Positions 19,630 to 28,916 of a DNA stretch of 64,000 bases are shown here, in pieces. Numbering within the stretch: the stretch's first letter is position 1; every line of letters begins with the position of its first letter. The translations under genes and the position numbers were made by a program. The notes under the pieces were generated by a model. That model saw only the letters and a program-made list of their open reading frames with translations. It ran no database searches and was not told where the DNA came from. The stretch is from Dietzia sp. JS16-p6b (lineage in GTDB: Bacteria; Actinomycetota; Actinomycetes; Mycobacteriales; Mycobacteriaceae), in assembly GCF_003052165.1 (NCBI RefSeq), contig NZ_CP024869.1, positions 2,576,001 to 2,640,000 on the forward strand. The letters run 5' to 3'.

Positions 19630-21741
19630 TTACTCGCCGGTCGCCTTGGCGATGATCTCCTTGGACACACTCGCCGGAACCTCGGCGTAGTGGGAGAAGA
19701 CCATCGAGTAGTTGGCCCGGCCCTGCGTCCGCGACCGGAGGTCGCCGACGTAGCCGAACATCTCCGACAGCGGCACGTTGGCCTTGACGACGCGGGCGCC
19801 GGAGCGCTCCTCCATCGCCTGGATCTGGCCGCGTCGGGAGTTGATGTCGCCGATGACGTCGCCCATGTAGTCCTCGGGGGTGATGACCTCGACCGCCATG
19901 AGCGGCTCCAGGATCACCGGCTGACACTTGCGTGCGGCCTCCTTGAAGGCCATCGAGCCCGCGACCTTGAACGCCATCTCCGAGGAGTCGACCTCGTGGT
20001 ACGCGCCGTCGACCAGGGTCGCCTTGACGTTGACCATCGGGTACCCGGCCAGGACGCCGTACTGCATGGCGTCCTTGATGCCGGCGTCCACGGAGGGGAT
20101 GTACTCCTTGGGGACGCGACCACCGGTGACCTTGTCGTCGAACTCGTAGGTCTCGCCCTCCTCGACCTGCTCCTGGGGGAGCGGCTCGAGACGGATCTGG
20201 ACCTTGGCGAACTGACCCGAACCACCGGTCTGCTTCTTGTGGGTGTAGTCGTACTTCTCGACCGTGCCCTTGATGGTCTCGCGGTACGCGACCTGCGGCT
20301 TGCCGACGTTGGCCTCGACCTTGAACTCACGCTTCATCCGGTCGACGAGGACGTCCAGGTGGAGCTCGCCCATGCCGCCGATGACGGTCTGACCGGTCTC
20401 GTCGTCCAGGCGGACGGAGAACGTCGGGTCCTCGCGGGCCAGCTTCTGGATCGCGGTGCCGAGCTTCTCCTGGTCCGCCTTGGTCTTGGGCTCGATCGAC
20501 ACGTCGATCACCGGCGCCGGGAACGTCATCGACTCGAGGATGACCTGGTTGTTCAGGTCGCACAGGGTGTCACCCGTGGTCGTGTCCTTGAGCCCGATGA
20601 ACGCGTAGATGTGGCCGGCCACGGCCTCCTCGACGGGCATCTCCTTGTTGGCGTGCATCTGGAAGAGCTTGCCGACGCGCTCCTTCTTGCCCTTGGTCGC
20701 GTTCATGACCTGGGTGCTCGGGTCGATCCGGCCCGAGTACACGCGGACGAAGGTGAGCTCACCGAAGAACGGGTGCACGGCGATCTTGAACGCCAGCGCC
20801 GCGAACGGCTCGTCCTTCGACGGCTGACGACGGATCTCCGTCTCCTCGTCCCCGACGGCGTGACCGTGGATCGAGCCGACGTCCAACGGGGTGGGCAGGT
20901 AGGAGATGACCGCGTCGAGCAGGGGCTGGACGCCCTTGTTCTTGTACGCCGAGCCACACAGCACCGGGTAGATCTCGGCGTTCACCGTCATCTTGCGGAT
21001 CGCGGCCTGGATCTCGTCCTTCGTCAGCTCCTCGCCGCCGAAGTACTTCTCCATGAGGGCCTCGTCGCTCTCGGCGACGGCCTCGAGGAGCTTCTCGCGG
21101 TACTCGTCCGCCTTGTCCTTGAGCTCCGCGGGGATCTCCTGGACCGTGGCCTCGGTGCCGATCGGCGTGACGCCGGGCCACACGAGGGCCTTCATGTCCA
21201 CGAGGTCGATGACCCCGTCGAACTCGTCCTCCGCACCGATGGGCAGCTGCAGGACGAGCGGCTTGGCACCGAGCCGGTCGATGATGGTCTGCACGGTGTA
21301 GTAGAAGTCCGCGCCCATCTTGTCCATCTTGTTGACGAAACAGATGCGCGGGACGTCGTACTTCTCCGCCTGGCGCCAGACCTGCTCCGACTGGGGCTCG
21401 ACGCCCTCCTTGCCGTCGAAGACCGCGACCGCGCCGTCGAGCACACGGAGCGACCGCTCGACCTCGACCGTGAAGTCGACGTGGCCCGGGGTGTCGATGA
21501 TGTTGATCTGGTTGTTGTCCCAGAAGCAGGTGACGGCGGCCGACGTGATGGTGATGCCGCGCTCCTTCTCCTGCTCCATCCAGTCGGTGGTCGAGGCGCC
21601 GTCGTGCGTCTCGCCGATCTTCCGGTTGACACCCGTGTAGAACAGGATGCGCTCGGTGACGGTCGTCTTACCGGCGTCGATGTGCGCCATGATGCCGATG
21701 TTGCGGACCTTGTTGAGGTCGGTCAGCACGTCCTGTGCCAC
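19630..21741 (-). CDS. fusA: elongation factor G
   Basis: EF-G drives translocation of tRNA and mRNA. The 703-residue product has the normal five-domain length, with G1 [31 protein letters not shown]3 [14 protein letters not shown] and G4 [14 protein letters not shown]. Domain IV contains [14 protein letters not shown] and the C-terminal domain [14 protein letters not shown]. The start is GTG at 21741, preceded by a weak GGGGA. The 201-base gap from rpsG contains a large nested hairpin. Confidence 0.99.
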   Translation of the reverse strand: MAQDVLTDLNKVRNIGIMAHIDAGKTTVTERILFYTGVNRKIGETHDGASTTDWMEQEKERGITITSAAVTCFWDNNQINIIDTPGHVDFTVEVERSLRVLDGAVAVFDGKEGVEPQSEQVWRQAEKYDVPRICFVNKMDKMGADFYYTVQTIIDRLGAKPLVLQLPIGAEDEFDGVIDLVDMKALVWPGVTPIGTEATVQEIPAELKDKADEYREKLLEAVAESDEALMEKYFGGEELTKDEIQAAIRKMTVNAEIYPVLCGSAYKNKGVQPLLDAVISYLPTPLDVGSIHGHAVGDEETEIRRQPSKDEPFAALAFKIAVHPFFGELTFVRVYSGRIDPSTQVMNATKGKKERVGKLFQMHANKEMPVEEAVAGHIYAFIGLKDTTTGDTLCDLNNQVILESMTFPAPVIDVSIEPKTKADQEKLGTAIQKLAREDPTFSVRLDDETGQTVIGGMGELHLDVLVDRMKREFKVEANVGKPQVAYRETIKGTVEKYDYTHKKQTGGSGQFAKVQIRLEPLPQEQVEEGETYEFDDKVTGGRVPKEYIPSVDAGIKDAMQYGVLAGYPMVNVKATLVDGAYHEVDSSEMAFKVAGSMAFKEAARKCQPVILEPLMAVEVITPEDYMGDVIGDINSRRGQIQAMEERSGARVVKANVPLSEMFGYVGDLRSRTQGRANYSMVFSHYAEVPASVSKEIIAKATGE

Positions 21742-21885
21742 GGATGATCCCCGATCATGAGTCTTAGGTGGGCCGGGCGGTCATGGTGGACCGTCCGGAC
21801 CGGGTCTGTTGTCCTGGGCCGTGCCGTGACTCGCTCACGCGAGAGGCGACCCTCGTTCAATGATGCCACCCTCGGGGCGGCCGGG

Positions 21886-21935
21886 GGGCCCCGGAGCGGT
21901 GACGCCCCGTGGGCGTCCCCCCCGCTCCGGGGCCC
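21886..21935 (-). terminator. nested hairpin between rpsG and fusA
   Basis: The outer arms GGGCCCCGGAGCGG (21886-21899) and CCGCTCCGGGGCCC (21922-21935) enclose an inner hairpin GACGCCC-CGT-GGGCGTC (21901-21917). It follows the rpsG stop by a few bases. No T-run follows, so it may be a partial terminator or an RNA-processing or stability element that sets different levels for rpsL-rpsG and fusA-tuf. Confidence 0.6.
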
Positions 21936-21942
21936 GGCTGGA

Positions 21943-22413
21943 TCACCAGCGGTAGTGTGCGAACGCCCGGTTGGCCTCGGCCATCTTGTGGGTGTCCTCG
22001 CGGCGCTTGACCGCGGCACCCAGGCCGTTGGAGGCGTCGAGGATCTCGTTGGCGAGCCGCTCGACCATGCTGTTCTCGCGACGCTGCCGGGAGAAGTTCA
22101 CCAGCCAGCGCATGGCGAGGGTCGTGGAACGCCCGGGGCGGACCTCGACGGGCACCTGGTAGGTGGCACCGCCGACGCGGCGGGAGCGGACCTCGAGGGC
22201 GGGCTTGACGTTGTCGAGCGCCTTCTTGAGGGTGAGGACCGGATCGGTCCCGGTCTTCTCACGGCAGATCTCCAGCGCGGAGTAGACGATGCGCTCGGCG
22301 GTCGTCTTCTTGCCGTCGAGGAGGATCTTGTTGACGAGCTGCGTGACCAGCGGCGAACCGTAGACCGGATCGTTGATCAGCTGGCGCTTCGGGGCGGGAC
22401 CCTTACGAGGCAT
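21943..22413 (-). CDS. rpsG: 30S ribosomal protein S7
   Basis: S7 starts assembly of the 30S head and forms part of the E site. The 156-residue product begins [20 protein letters not shown] and ends [17 protein letters not shown], both typical. It shares one base with the rpsL stop (TAATG). Confidence 0.99.
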   Translation of the reverse strand: MPRKGPAPKRQLINDPVYGSPLVTQLVNKILLDGKKTTAERIVYSALEICREKTGTDPVLTLKKALDNVKPALEVRSRRVGGATYQVPVEVRPGRSTTLAMRWLVNFSRQRRENSMVERLANEILDASNGLGAAVKRREDTHKMAEANRAFAHYRW

Positions 22414-22784
22414 TACTTCTCCTTCTTGGCGCCGTAGCGGGAGCGGGCCTGCTTGCGGTCCTTCACGCCCTGCGTGTCGAGGGAGCCGCGGATGATCTTG
22501 TAACGGACACCCGGGAGGTCCTTCACACGACCACCGCGAACGAGCACCATCGAGTGCTCCTGGAGGTTGTGGCCCTCACCGGGGATGTAGGCGGAGACCT
22601 CGATGCCACTGGTCAGGCGCACACGGGCGACCTTGCGCAGCGCGGAGTTCGGCTTCTTGGGGGTGGTGGTGTACACACGGGTGCACACGCCACGACGCTG
22701 GGGCGAGCCCTTGAGCGCCGCCGTCGCTGTCGAGGACTTCTTGTCCTGGCGGCCCTTGCGGACCAGCTGGTTGATGGTTGGCAT
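22413..22784 (-). CDS. rpsL: 30S ribosomal protein S12
   Basis: S12 controls decoding accuracy and is the classic streptomycin target. The 123-residue product has [18 protein letters not shown], with lysine 43, and [12 protein letters not shown], with lysine 88. Both residues linked to streptomycin resistance are therefore in the wild-type, sensitive state. It is the first gene of the str string; 176 bases without a gene separate it from the TetR gene upstream and should contain its promoter, but I could not settle on one. Confidence 0.99.
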   Translation of the reverse strand: MPTINQLVRKGRQDKKSSTATAALKGSPQRRGVCTRVYTTTPKKPNSALRKVARVRLTSGIEVSAYIPGEGHNLQEHSMVLVRGGRVKDLPGVRYKIIRGSLDTQGVKDRKQARSRYGAKKEK

Positions 22785-22960
22785 GAACCGACTTTCTCTA
22801 GCTGGCGGCCTCCTCGGGGGCGACCACCGGTCACTGGGACGTTGCTCGTATCCGGACTCTCGCGCTCCCCGACGGGCGCACGGGCGACCACGTCAGCCGC
22901 TCTCGCTGGCCTACTGGGCACGATCCTCCAGCTCGCGTACTGCGAGCACGATGGTCAAGC

Positions 22961-23635
22961 CTAACCGCCCCCGTGAGGATCGGTCAAAACGCGGCCGGGG
23001 TGCAGGCCCCGGTCCGACGCCGCCGGGACCTGCGCGAGCATCAGGTCCAGCGTCTCGGCCCAGTACCGGATGACCTTCTCGCGACGGGCCGAGTCATCGG
23101 AGAGCACGTCCGCGAGGCCGAGCCCGCGCGCCAGGTCGAGGGTCGCCTGCAGGGGCCGACGCACCCGGAGGTCGGCGGGGTCGTACCCGAGGGCCTCGGC
23201 CGCGATCACCAGCACCTCGCGGGACATGTGGGTCTCGAACGGGAGCACCCGGTCGCGCAGCGCCGGGTCGCTGGCCGCGGCGGTCCACACGTGGAGCGCG
23301 GCCTTGAAGAGATCCGAGGTGTAGTGCTGGACGATCAGCCGGACCACGGCGACCGTGCGTTCGGGACCCGGCTCCGGCAGATCCAGGCCGACCCTCCGCA
23401 CGTCCTCGAGCCGCTGCTCGATCATGTGCCCGAGGGCGGCGGTGATGAGGTCCTCCCGGGTCGGGAAGTGGTGCTGGGCGGCACCCCGTGAGACGCCGGC
23501 GGCGGCGGCCACCGCCCCCACGGTGGTCGCCGCCCAGCCCTGGGTGGCGAGGAGGTCGATCGACGCACCGAGGAGTCGTTCCCGCGTCAGGCGGCTACGG
23601 TCCTGCTTGGGGGCCCGCTTCTCGGGTGCCGTCAT
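22961..23635 (-). CDS. TetR-family regulator of the catabolic operon
   Basis: A 224-residue repressor-type protein. The N-terminal helix-turn-helix is at about residues 15-60 (RERLLGASIDLLATQGWAAT, then GAVAAAAGVSRGAAQHHFPT). The C-terminal part is all-helical and would bind a ligand, plausibly an acyl-CoA. It begins 11 bases after the alcohol dehydrogenase stop, with AGGAGG before its ATG, so it looks like the last gene of the operon it probably controls. A matching operator candidate is the perfect palindrome at 34419-34436, at the head of that operon. Confidence 0.9.
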   Translation of the reverse strand: MTAPEKRAPKQDRSRLTRERLLGASIDLLATQGWAATTVGAVAAAAGVSRGAAQHHFPTREDLITAALGHMIEQRLEDVRRVGLDLPEPGPERTVAVVRLIVQHYTSDLFKAALHVWTAAASDPALRDRVLPFETHMSREVLVIAAEALGYDPADLRVRRPLQATLDLARGLGLADVLSDDSARREKVIRYWAETLDLMLAQVPAASDRGLHPGRVLTDPHGGG

Positions 23636-23646
23636 CTGTCCTCCTG

Positions 23647-24780
23647 TTACCAGTCCTGCTCGTCGTAGATGATCACACCGCGGATGTTCTTGCCGTCACG
23701 CATGTCCTGGTACCCCTGGTTGATCTCGTCCAGCCGGTACGTCCTGGTGACCAACTCGTCGAGCTTGAGGTTGCCGGCGCGGTACTGGTGGAGCAGGTGC
23801 GGGATCTGCTTGCGGGGTCCGGTGCCACCGAAGATCGCGCCCTGCAGGGTCTTCTGCTGCATGGCCAGGTCGAGGATGGAGATCTGCGCGTCGACCGCCA
23901 TCATGTCCCCCAGACCCACCACCACACAGCGACGCCCCTTGCCGGTGAGCATCAACCCGGGCAGCAGGTCCTTGCCCTCCACGATCCCCATCGTGAGCAG
24001 GACCAGGTCCGCCATCCGTCCCCAGCTCAGCTCCCCCACCAGCGCCATGGCCTCGTCCATCGAGGCACACGTGTGGGTGGCCCCGAACTCCATGGCCTTC
24101 TCCCTCTTGAACTCCACGGGGTCCACGGCCACGATGACACGCGCGCCCGCGGCGGCCGCGCCCTGCACCGAGTTGATCCCGATTCCGCCCACCCCGACGA
24201 CGACCACGACGTCGCCCTCCTTGGCCTGACCGATCTCCGTGGCCGAGCCCCAGCCCGTGCAGACGCCGCACCCGAGCAGGGCGGCCTTGTCCAGCGGGAT
24301 GTCCTTCTCGATCTTGACCACCGAGGACTGATGGACGGTGACGTGCGGCGCGAACGTGCCGAGGACGCACATGGTGGCGACGGGTTGACCGTCGGCGGTG
24401 TGCACACGGTAGCCGTCGTCGCTGATCGCCCGGCCGCTGAGCAACCCGGCGCCGTTGTCGCAGAGATTCTGGAGGCCCTCCGAACAGGGCGGACAGACGC
24501 CGCAGGCGGGGATGAACGCGAGGACGACGTGGTCCCCTTCCTCCAGCCCGGTGACGCCCTCTCCCACCTTCGTCACCACACCGGCACCCTCGTGGCCACC
24601 CATGATCGGGTAGGTCTCGAACTGGAGGTCGCCGGTGAGCAGGTGCTCGTCCGAGTGGCAGAGGCCCGAGGCGGCCAGTTTGACCTGCACCTCCCCGGCC
24701 TTGGGATCGTCGATGTCGACGTCGACGATCTCCCAGGCGTCCTGCTTGGGCTCACGGATGATGGCTGCTCTGGTGCGCAT
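23647..24780 (-). CDS. zinc-dependent alcohol dehydrogenase (NDMA-dependent type)
   Basis: A 377-residue medium-chain dehydrogenase. The catalytic zinc ligands are the cysteine in ASGLCHSDEH, the histidine of GGHEGAGVV, and a cysteine in the LLGCGVCTGWGS region. The structural zinc site is CGVCPPCSEGLQNLC. The nucleotide fold is VVVVGVGGIGINSVQGAAAA. The overall pattern fits the actinobacterial NDMA-dependent alcohol dehydrogenases (TIGR03989), in which NAD is tightly held and mycofactocin-type carriers may be used. The ATG at 24780 has AGAGG nine bases upstream. In this operon it would oxidise the alcohol form of the substrate before CoA activation. Confidence 0.88.
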   Translation of the reverse strand: MRTRAAIIREPKQDAWEIVDVDIDDPKAGEVQVKLAASGLCHSDEHLLTGDLQFETYPIMGGHEGAGVVTKVGEGVTGLEEGDHVVLAFIPACGVCPPCSEGLQNLCDNGAGLLSGRAISDDGYRVHTADGQPVATMCVLGTFAPHVTVHQSSVVKIEKDIPLDKAALLGCGVCTGWGSATEIGQAKEGDVVVVVGVGGIGINSVQGAAAAGARVIVAVDPVEFKREKAMEFGATHTCASMDEAMALVGELSWGRMADLVLLTMGIVEGKDLLPGLMLTGKGRRCVVVGLGDMMAVDAQISILDLAMQQKTLQGAIFGGTGPRKQIPHLLHQYRAGNLKLDELVTRTYRLDEINQGYQDMRDGKNIRGVIIYDEQDW

Positions 24781-24846
24781 GGCATTACCTCTCGGTTCGA
24801 ACTCGGGCGATGTGGGGGAGGTCACACATCAACGACATCGCATACG

Positions 24847-25644
24847 CTACGCGTCCGGCGTCGCCCAGGAGGGCGGACGGCGTTCAAGGAAGGCCGTCAT
24901 CCCCTCGGCCACCTCGGCGGTGGTGAACAGGCGTGCGGTCACCCCGGCCAGTTCCTCACCCCGGGCGTCGAGATCGGCCAGGATCGGTGCGGCGAGCAGT
25001 GCCTTGTTCTCCGCGAGTCCCTGCGGCGAGCAGGGCCGGAACGCGTCGACGAGGTCACCGACAGCGGCCTCGAGATCCTCGACCGCCTCCGTGAGCAGGC
25101 CGATCCGCCGGGCGTGCTCGGCGTCGAACCTCTCTCCGGTCAGCAGGGCGCGGGAGAGGTCCCGCGAGGTGATCCGCGCGGCGAGCGGCACCGAGATCAT
25201 GGCCGCCGCCAGACCGAGGCGGACCTCGGTGAGCGCGAACGTCGAGGCCGGCCCCGCCAGCGCGAGATCGCAGGCGGCCACCAGCCCCATCCCCCCGGCT
25301 CGGACGTGGCCGTCCACGGCGGCGATCACCGGCTTGGGGTGCGAGAGGATCGCGCGCAGCAACCCGAGGAAGACCCGGGTCCGCTCGGCGGCCTGATCCT
25401 CGGGACTCCCCTGGCTCGCGGAGGCCTCGGAGAGGTCGGCGCCGGCGCAGAAGGTGCCGCCGGCGTGACCGAGGACCACCACGCGGGCGTCGTGGTCGGT
25501 GGCCGCCCGGTCCAGCGCGGCGTGCAGCTGCCCGACCAGCGCGGTGGAGATGGCGTTGCGGTTGTGCTGCGAGTCCAGGGTCACACGGGCCGCACCGCCC
25601 GAGACCTCGTACCGCACCAGCACCTGCTCACCCTGCGCGGTCAT
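24847..25644 (-). CDS. enoyl-CoA hydratase, LiuC/AtuE-like
   Basis: A 265-residue crotonase-fold protein. The oxyanion-hole segments are GGTFCAGADLSE and GHVRAGGMGLVAACDLA. Of the two glutamates used by classical hydratases, the first position is glycine here, and the second is present in FALTEVRLGL. The GLVAACD and ALTEVRLGL pattern is, to my knowledge, typical of methylglutaconyl-CoA (LiuC) and isohexenylglutaconyl-CoA (AtuE) hydratases, which act right after the biotin-dependent carboxylase. The ATG at 25644 lies one base after the acyl-CoA dehydrogenase stop. Substrate assignment rests on the neighbourhood. Confidence 0.85.
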   Translation of the reverse strand: MTAQGEQVLVRYEVSGGAARVTLDSQHNRNAISTALVGQLHAALDRAATDHDARVVVLGHAGGTFCAGADLSEASASQGSPEDQAAERTRVFLGLLRAILSHPKPVIAAVDGHVRAGGMGLVAACDLALAGPASTFALTEVRLGLAAAMISVPLAARITSRDLSRALLTGERFDAEHARRIGLLTEAVEDLEAAVGDLVDAFRPCSPQGLAENKALLAAPILADLDARGEELAGVTARLFTTAEVAEGMTAFLERRPPSWATPDA

Positions 25645-25645
25645 G

Positions 25646-26827
25646 TCAGTAGCTCCTCGGCAGCCCGAGCGAGTGCTGGGCAACGTAGTTGAGGATCATC
25701 TCCCGACTCACCGGCGCGATGCGCGGCAGGCGTGACGCGGCGAGCATCCCGGCGAGGCCGTACTCCACCGACAGGCCGTTGCCGCCGAGGGTCTGGATGG
25801 CCTGGTCGACGGTCCGGGCGGAGACCTCGCCGGAGGCGTACTTGGCCATGTTGGCGGCCTCGCCCGCGAGGTCGTCCAGGCCGGCGTCCACGAGCGCGGC
25901 GGCCTTGCGCATCATGAGACGCGCCAGCTCCAGCTCGATCTTGCACTGCGCGAGTGGGTGCGCGATCCCCTGATGAGCGCCGATCGGGGTCTTCCACACG
26001 GAGCGCTCGTTCGCGTACGTCGTGGCCTTGTCCATCGCGTAGCGCGCGGACCCGATCGCCATGCCGGACGCCATGATGCGCTCGGGGTTGAGGCCCGCGA
26101 AGAGCATGAGCAGCGCCGTGTCGCCGTCGCCGATGAGCGCGTCGGCGGGCAACCGGACGTCGTCGAAGTACAGCTGGAACTGCCGCTCGGGCGTGCGCAC
26201 CTCGGTGGGGATGTGGGTGCGCTCGAGGCCCGGTGCGTCGGTGGGCACCATGAACAGCGCCGGCTGGAGCTTGCCGCTGGTCGCGCCCTCGAGACGGGCC
26301 ACCACGAGGATCGCGTCGGCCTGGTCGACCCCCGAGATGTAGGTCTTCTGCCCGCTGAGCAGGAAGTCCGCGCCGTCCCGGCGGGCCGTGGTGGTGATGG
26401 CGTGGGAGTTGGACCCGGCGTCCGGCTCGGTGATGGCGAACGAGGTGATGATCTCGCCCGAGGCCAGGCCCGGGAGCCAGCGCTTCTTCTGCTCCTCGGT
26501 ACCGAAGCGCGAGATGATCGTGCCGTTGATGGCGGGCGAGACCACCATCATGAGCAGCCCGGCGCCCGCGGCGGAGAGTTCCTCCTCGACCATCGCGAGC
26601 TCGGTCATGCCGGCCCCACCCCCGCCGTACTCCTCGGGCAGGTTCACCCCCAGCAGCCCGAGCTTGCCCGCCTCGGTCCACAGCTCGTCGGTGGTCTCAC
26701 CGGCGTCGGACTTCTCGCGCATGTACTCCATGCCGTATCGCGATCCCAGGTCAAAGGCCACCTTGCGGAGCTGCGTCTGCTCCTCGGTGTCGACGACGGG
26801 GTTGGGGATCTGTGAGATGTCGGTCAT
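25646..26827 (-). CDS. acyl-CoA dehydrogenase
   Basis: A 393-residue FAD enzyme. Substrate- and FAD-binding segments are FAITEPDAGSNSHAITTTAR and QTLGGNGLSVEYGLAGM. The usual C-terminal catalytic glutamate (in an EGT motif) is missing: RIAPVSREMI stands in its place. Instead LNPERIMASG in the middle carries a glutamate at the position used by isovaleryl-CoA and long-chain dehydrogenases. This suggests a branched substrate. The ATG at 26827 lies five bases after the carboxylase alpha stop. In the proposed pathway it makes the 2,3-double bond before or after carboxylation. Confidence 0.9.
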   Translation of the reverse strand: MTDISQIPNPVVDTEEQTQLRKVAFDLGSRYGMEYMREKSDAGETTDELWTEAGKLGLLGVNLPEEYGGGGAGMTELAMVEEELSAAGAGLLMMVVSPAINGTIISRFGTEEQKKRWLPGLASGEIITSFAITEPDAGSNSHAITTTARRDGADFLLSGQKTYISGVDQADAILVVARLEGATSGKLQPALFMVPTDAPGLERTHIPTEVRTPERQFQLYFDDVRLPADALIGDGDTALLMLFAGLNPERIMASGMAIGSARYAMDKATTYANERSVWKTPIGAHQGIAHPLAQCKIELELARLMMRKAAALVDAGLDDLAGEAANMAKYASGEVSARTVDQAIQTLGGNGLSVEYGLAGMLAASRLPRIAPVSREMILNYVAQHSLGLPRSY

Positions 26828-26832
26828 CGTGG

Positions 26833-28905
26833 TCACTCCTGGGTGGTGGGGTCGGTGCTGCCGGACTCGGTGACGACGGCGAGGGTGGTGCCGGTCTCGA
26901 CCTGCGTGCCCACCTCGACGGGGAGCTCGCTGACGACGCCGTCCACCGCCGCGGAGATGGTGTGTTCCATCTTCATGGCCTCCATCCACAACAGCGGTTG
27001 GCCGGCGGTGACGGTGTCGCCCACGGAGACGGCGACCCGGATGACCGCGCCCGGCATGGGGGCGAGCAACGACCCGGCGGCGACCTCCGCGCCGGGATCG
27101 GTGTAGCGGGGCGGTTCGACGAGTGAGACCGGCCCGAGGGGCGAGTCCACCTCCACGACGGTGTCCGAGCCGGCCACCTCGTACCGGTGTACGCAGAAGG
27201 TGTGGCGCACCCCCCTGATCTCGAGGTCCACCGCGTCGGGACGGACCCGGCCGACGTCGACGATCTCCGCGAGATCGCCATCCGGGTGGGCGCCGGAACG
27301 GTCGCGGAGATAGGCCACCTCGAGGTCCTTCTCGCCGTGGCGCAGCGTCCGCTTCTGCAGGGTGCGGCCGACGTTGCGGAATCCGGCCCGGGCCAGGGGC
27401 ACGGGGCCGGCGGCGTGGTCGGCGGTCCCGGACACCAGCGCGGCGGCGAGGGCCGAGATCCGCACGGCCTCGTCGTCGGCGAGCGGGGCGGCGAGCGCGG
27501 CGGACCCGTGGTCGTCGAGGAACGCGGTGGACAGGTTGCCGGCAATGAACTCGGGATGGCGCAGGACCCGGACGAGCTGGGCCCGGTTGGTGGTCAGACC
27601 GTGGATCTTCGCCCGTGTCAGCGCGCCGGCGAGCGCGGCGCAGGCCTCGGAACGCGTACGTCCGTAGGAGATGACCTTGGCGAGCATGGGGTCGTAGTGC
27701 ACCCCGACGAGCGCCCCGTCCGGCCCCGGCTCGACTCCGCTGTCCAGCCGGATGCCGGGTCGATGGGGGCCCTCGAACCGGGTGGAGACCCCGGGGACGT
27801 CGAGCGCCCAGAGCGTCCCCGAGCCCGGGGCGTAGTCGTGGGCCGGGTCCTCGGCGTAGAGACGCGCCTCGACGGACCAGCCGTGTGCGGCCGGGGGTTC
27901 GCCGGACGGCAGCGGCAGACCCGCGGCCACGTCCAGCTGGAGCGCCACCAGGTCCAGGCCGGTCGTGGCCTCCGTGACGGGGTGCTCCACCTGGAGACGG
28001 GTGTTCATCTCGAGGAAGTAGAACTCGCCGTCGTCGGTGGCGAGGAACTCGACCGTGCCGGCCCCGGTGTACCCGATCGCGGACGCGGCGTCGCGGGCGG
28101 CCGAATACAGTTTCTCCCGCATGCCCGGGGTCCGCTCAACCAGCGGGCTCGGCGCCTCCTCGATGACCTTCTGGTGTCGCCGTTGGATGGAGCACTCGCG
28201 CTCCCCCACCGCCCAGACGGTCCCGTGGGAGTCGGCCATGACCTGGACCTCGATGTGGCGGCCCCGTTCGAGGAACCGCTCGCAGAACACCGCGTCGTCA
28301 CCGAAGGCCGACCTGGCCTCGCGTCGCGCGGCGGCGATCTCGTCGTGGAGCGCGTCGAGGGTGCGGACGATCCGCATGCCCCGACCGCCGCCGCCCGCGG
28401 ACGCCTTGACGAGTACCGGAAGCATGTCCTCGGTCACGTCGGCCGGCTCGAGATCGGTGAGCATGGGCACGCCCGCCTCGCCCATCATCTTCTTGGCCTC
28501 GATCTTCGAGCCCATCGCCTCGATGGCGGGCACCGGCGGGCCGACCCAGGTGAGCCCCGCGTCGATCACGTCGCGGGCGAACCCGGCGTTCTCGGACAGG
28601 AACCCGTAACCCGGGTGGATCGCGTCGGCGCCGGCAGCCCTCGCCGCGGCGATGAGAAGGTCACCACGCAGGTAGGTCTCCGTGGGGGTACTGCCGGGCA
28701 ACCGGACCGCCGCGTCCGCCTCACGGGCGTGCGGGGCGTCCGCGTCGGCATCGGAGTAGACGGCGACCGTGGTCATGCCCAGGCCACGGGCGGTGTGGTG
28801 GACGCGGCGGGCGATCTCACCGCGGTTGGCGACGAGAACCGAGGTGATCGGGGCGACGGTGGTCTGGGCCGGAGTCGTCGGCGCAGGGGTGGGTGCGTTC
28901 TGCAT
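26833..28905 (-). CDS. biotin-dependent acyl-CoA carboxylase, biotin carboxylase/carrier subunit
   Basis: This 690-residue alpha subunit carboxylates its own biotin with ATP and bicarbonate. The order is: biotin carboxylase domain (from about residue 20, VLVANRGEIARRV; ATP-grasp loop SAGGGGRGMRIV; EMNTRLQVEHPVTE), a linker region, and the C-terminal biotin carrier domain with EAMKMEH (lysine 645). I chose the ATG at 28905 because GAGGA lies eight bases upstream; another ATG at 28920 overlaps the stop of the beta subunit. It pairs with the adjacent carboxyltransferase. The pair resembles 3-methylcrotonyl-CoA or geranyl-CoA carboxylase (LiuDB/AtuFC). Confidence 0.92.
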   Translation of the reverse strand: MQNAPTPAPTTPAQTTVAPITSVLVANRGEIARRVHHTARGLGMTTVAVYSDADADAPHAREADAAVRLPGSTPTETYLRGDLLIAAARAAGADAIHPGYGFLSENAGFARDVIDAGLTWVGPPVPAIEAMGSKIEAKKMMGEAGVPMLTDLEPADVTEDMLPVLVKASAGGGGRGMRIVRTLDALHDEIAAARREARSAFGDDAVFCERFLERGRHIEVQVMADSHGTVWAVGERECSIQRRHQKVIEEAPSPLVERTPGMREKLYSAARDAASAIGYTGAGTVEFLATDDGEFYFLEMNTRLQVEHPVTEATTGLDLVALQLDVAAGLPLPSGEPPAAHGWSVEARLYAEDPAHDYAPGSGTLWALDVPGVSTRFEGPHRPGIRLDSGVEPGPDGALVGVHYDPMLAKVISYGRTRSEACAALAGALTRAKIHGLTTNRAQLVRVLRHPEFIAGNLSTAFLDDHGSAALAAPLADDEAVRISALAAALVSGTADHAAGPVPLARAGFRNVGRTLQKRTLRHGEKDLEVAYLRDRSGAHPDGDLAEIVDVGRVRPDAVDLEIRGVRHTFCVHRYEVAGSDTVVEVDSPLGPVSLVEPPRYTDPGAEVAAGSLLAPMPGAVIRVAVSVGDTVTAGQPLLWMEAMKMEHTISAAVDGVVSELPVEVGTQVETGTTLAVVTESGSTDPTTQE

Positions 28906-28916
28906 GATGGAGTTCC

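Noticed and set aside
19507-21747. 746-codon open frame on the plus strand antisense to fusA and tuf
   Set aside because: It mirrors the codon structure of EF-G in high-GC DNA, has no ribosome-binding site, and its translation is a low-complexity Asp/Leu/Arg mix.
22785-22960. Promoter for rpsL based on TTGACC near 22950
   Set aside because: No acceptable -10 sequence lies 16-18 bases downstream on the minus strand, so I did not annotate it.
24785-24815. tRNA-like T-loop sequence (GGTTCGAACTC)
   Set aside because: No matching acceptor or anticodon stems could be found around it. It lies in the leader of the alcohol dehydrogenase gene.
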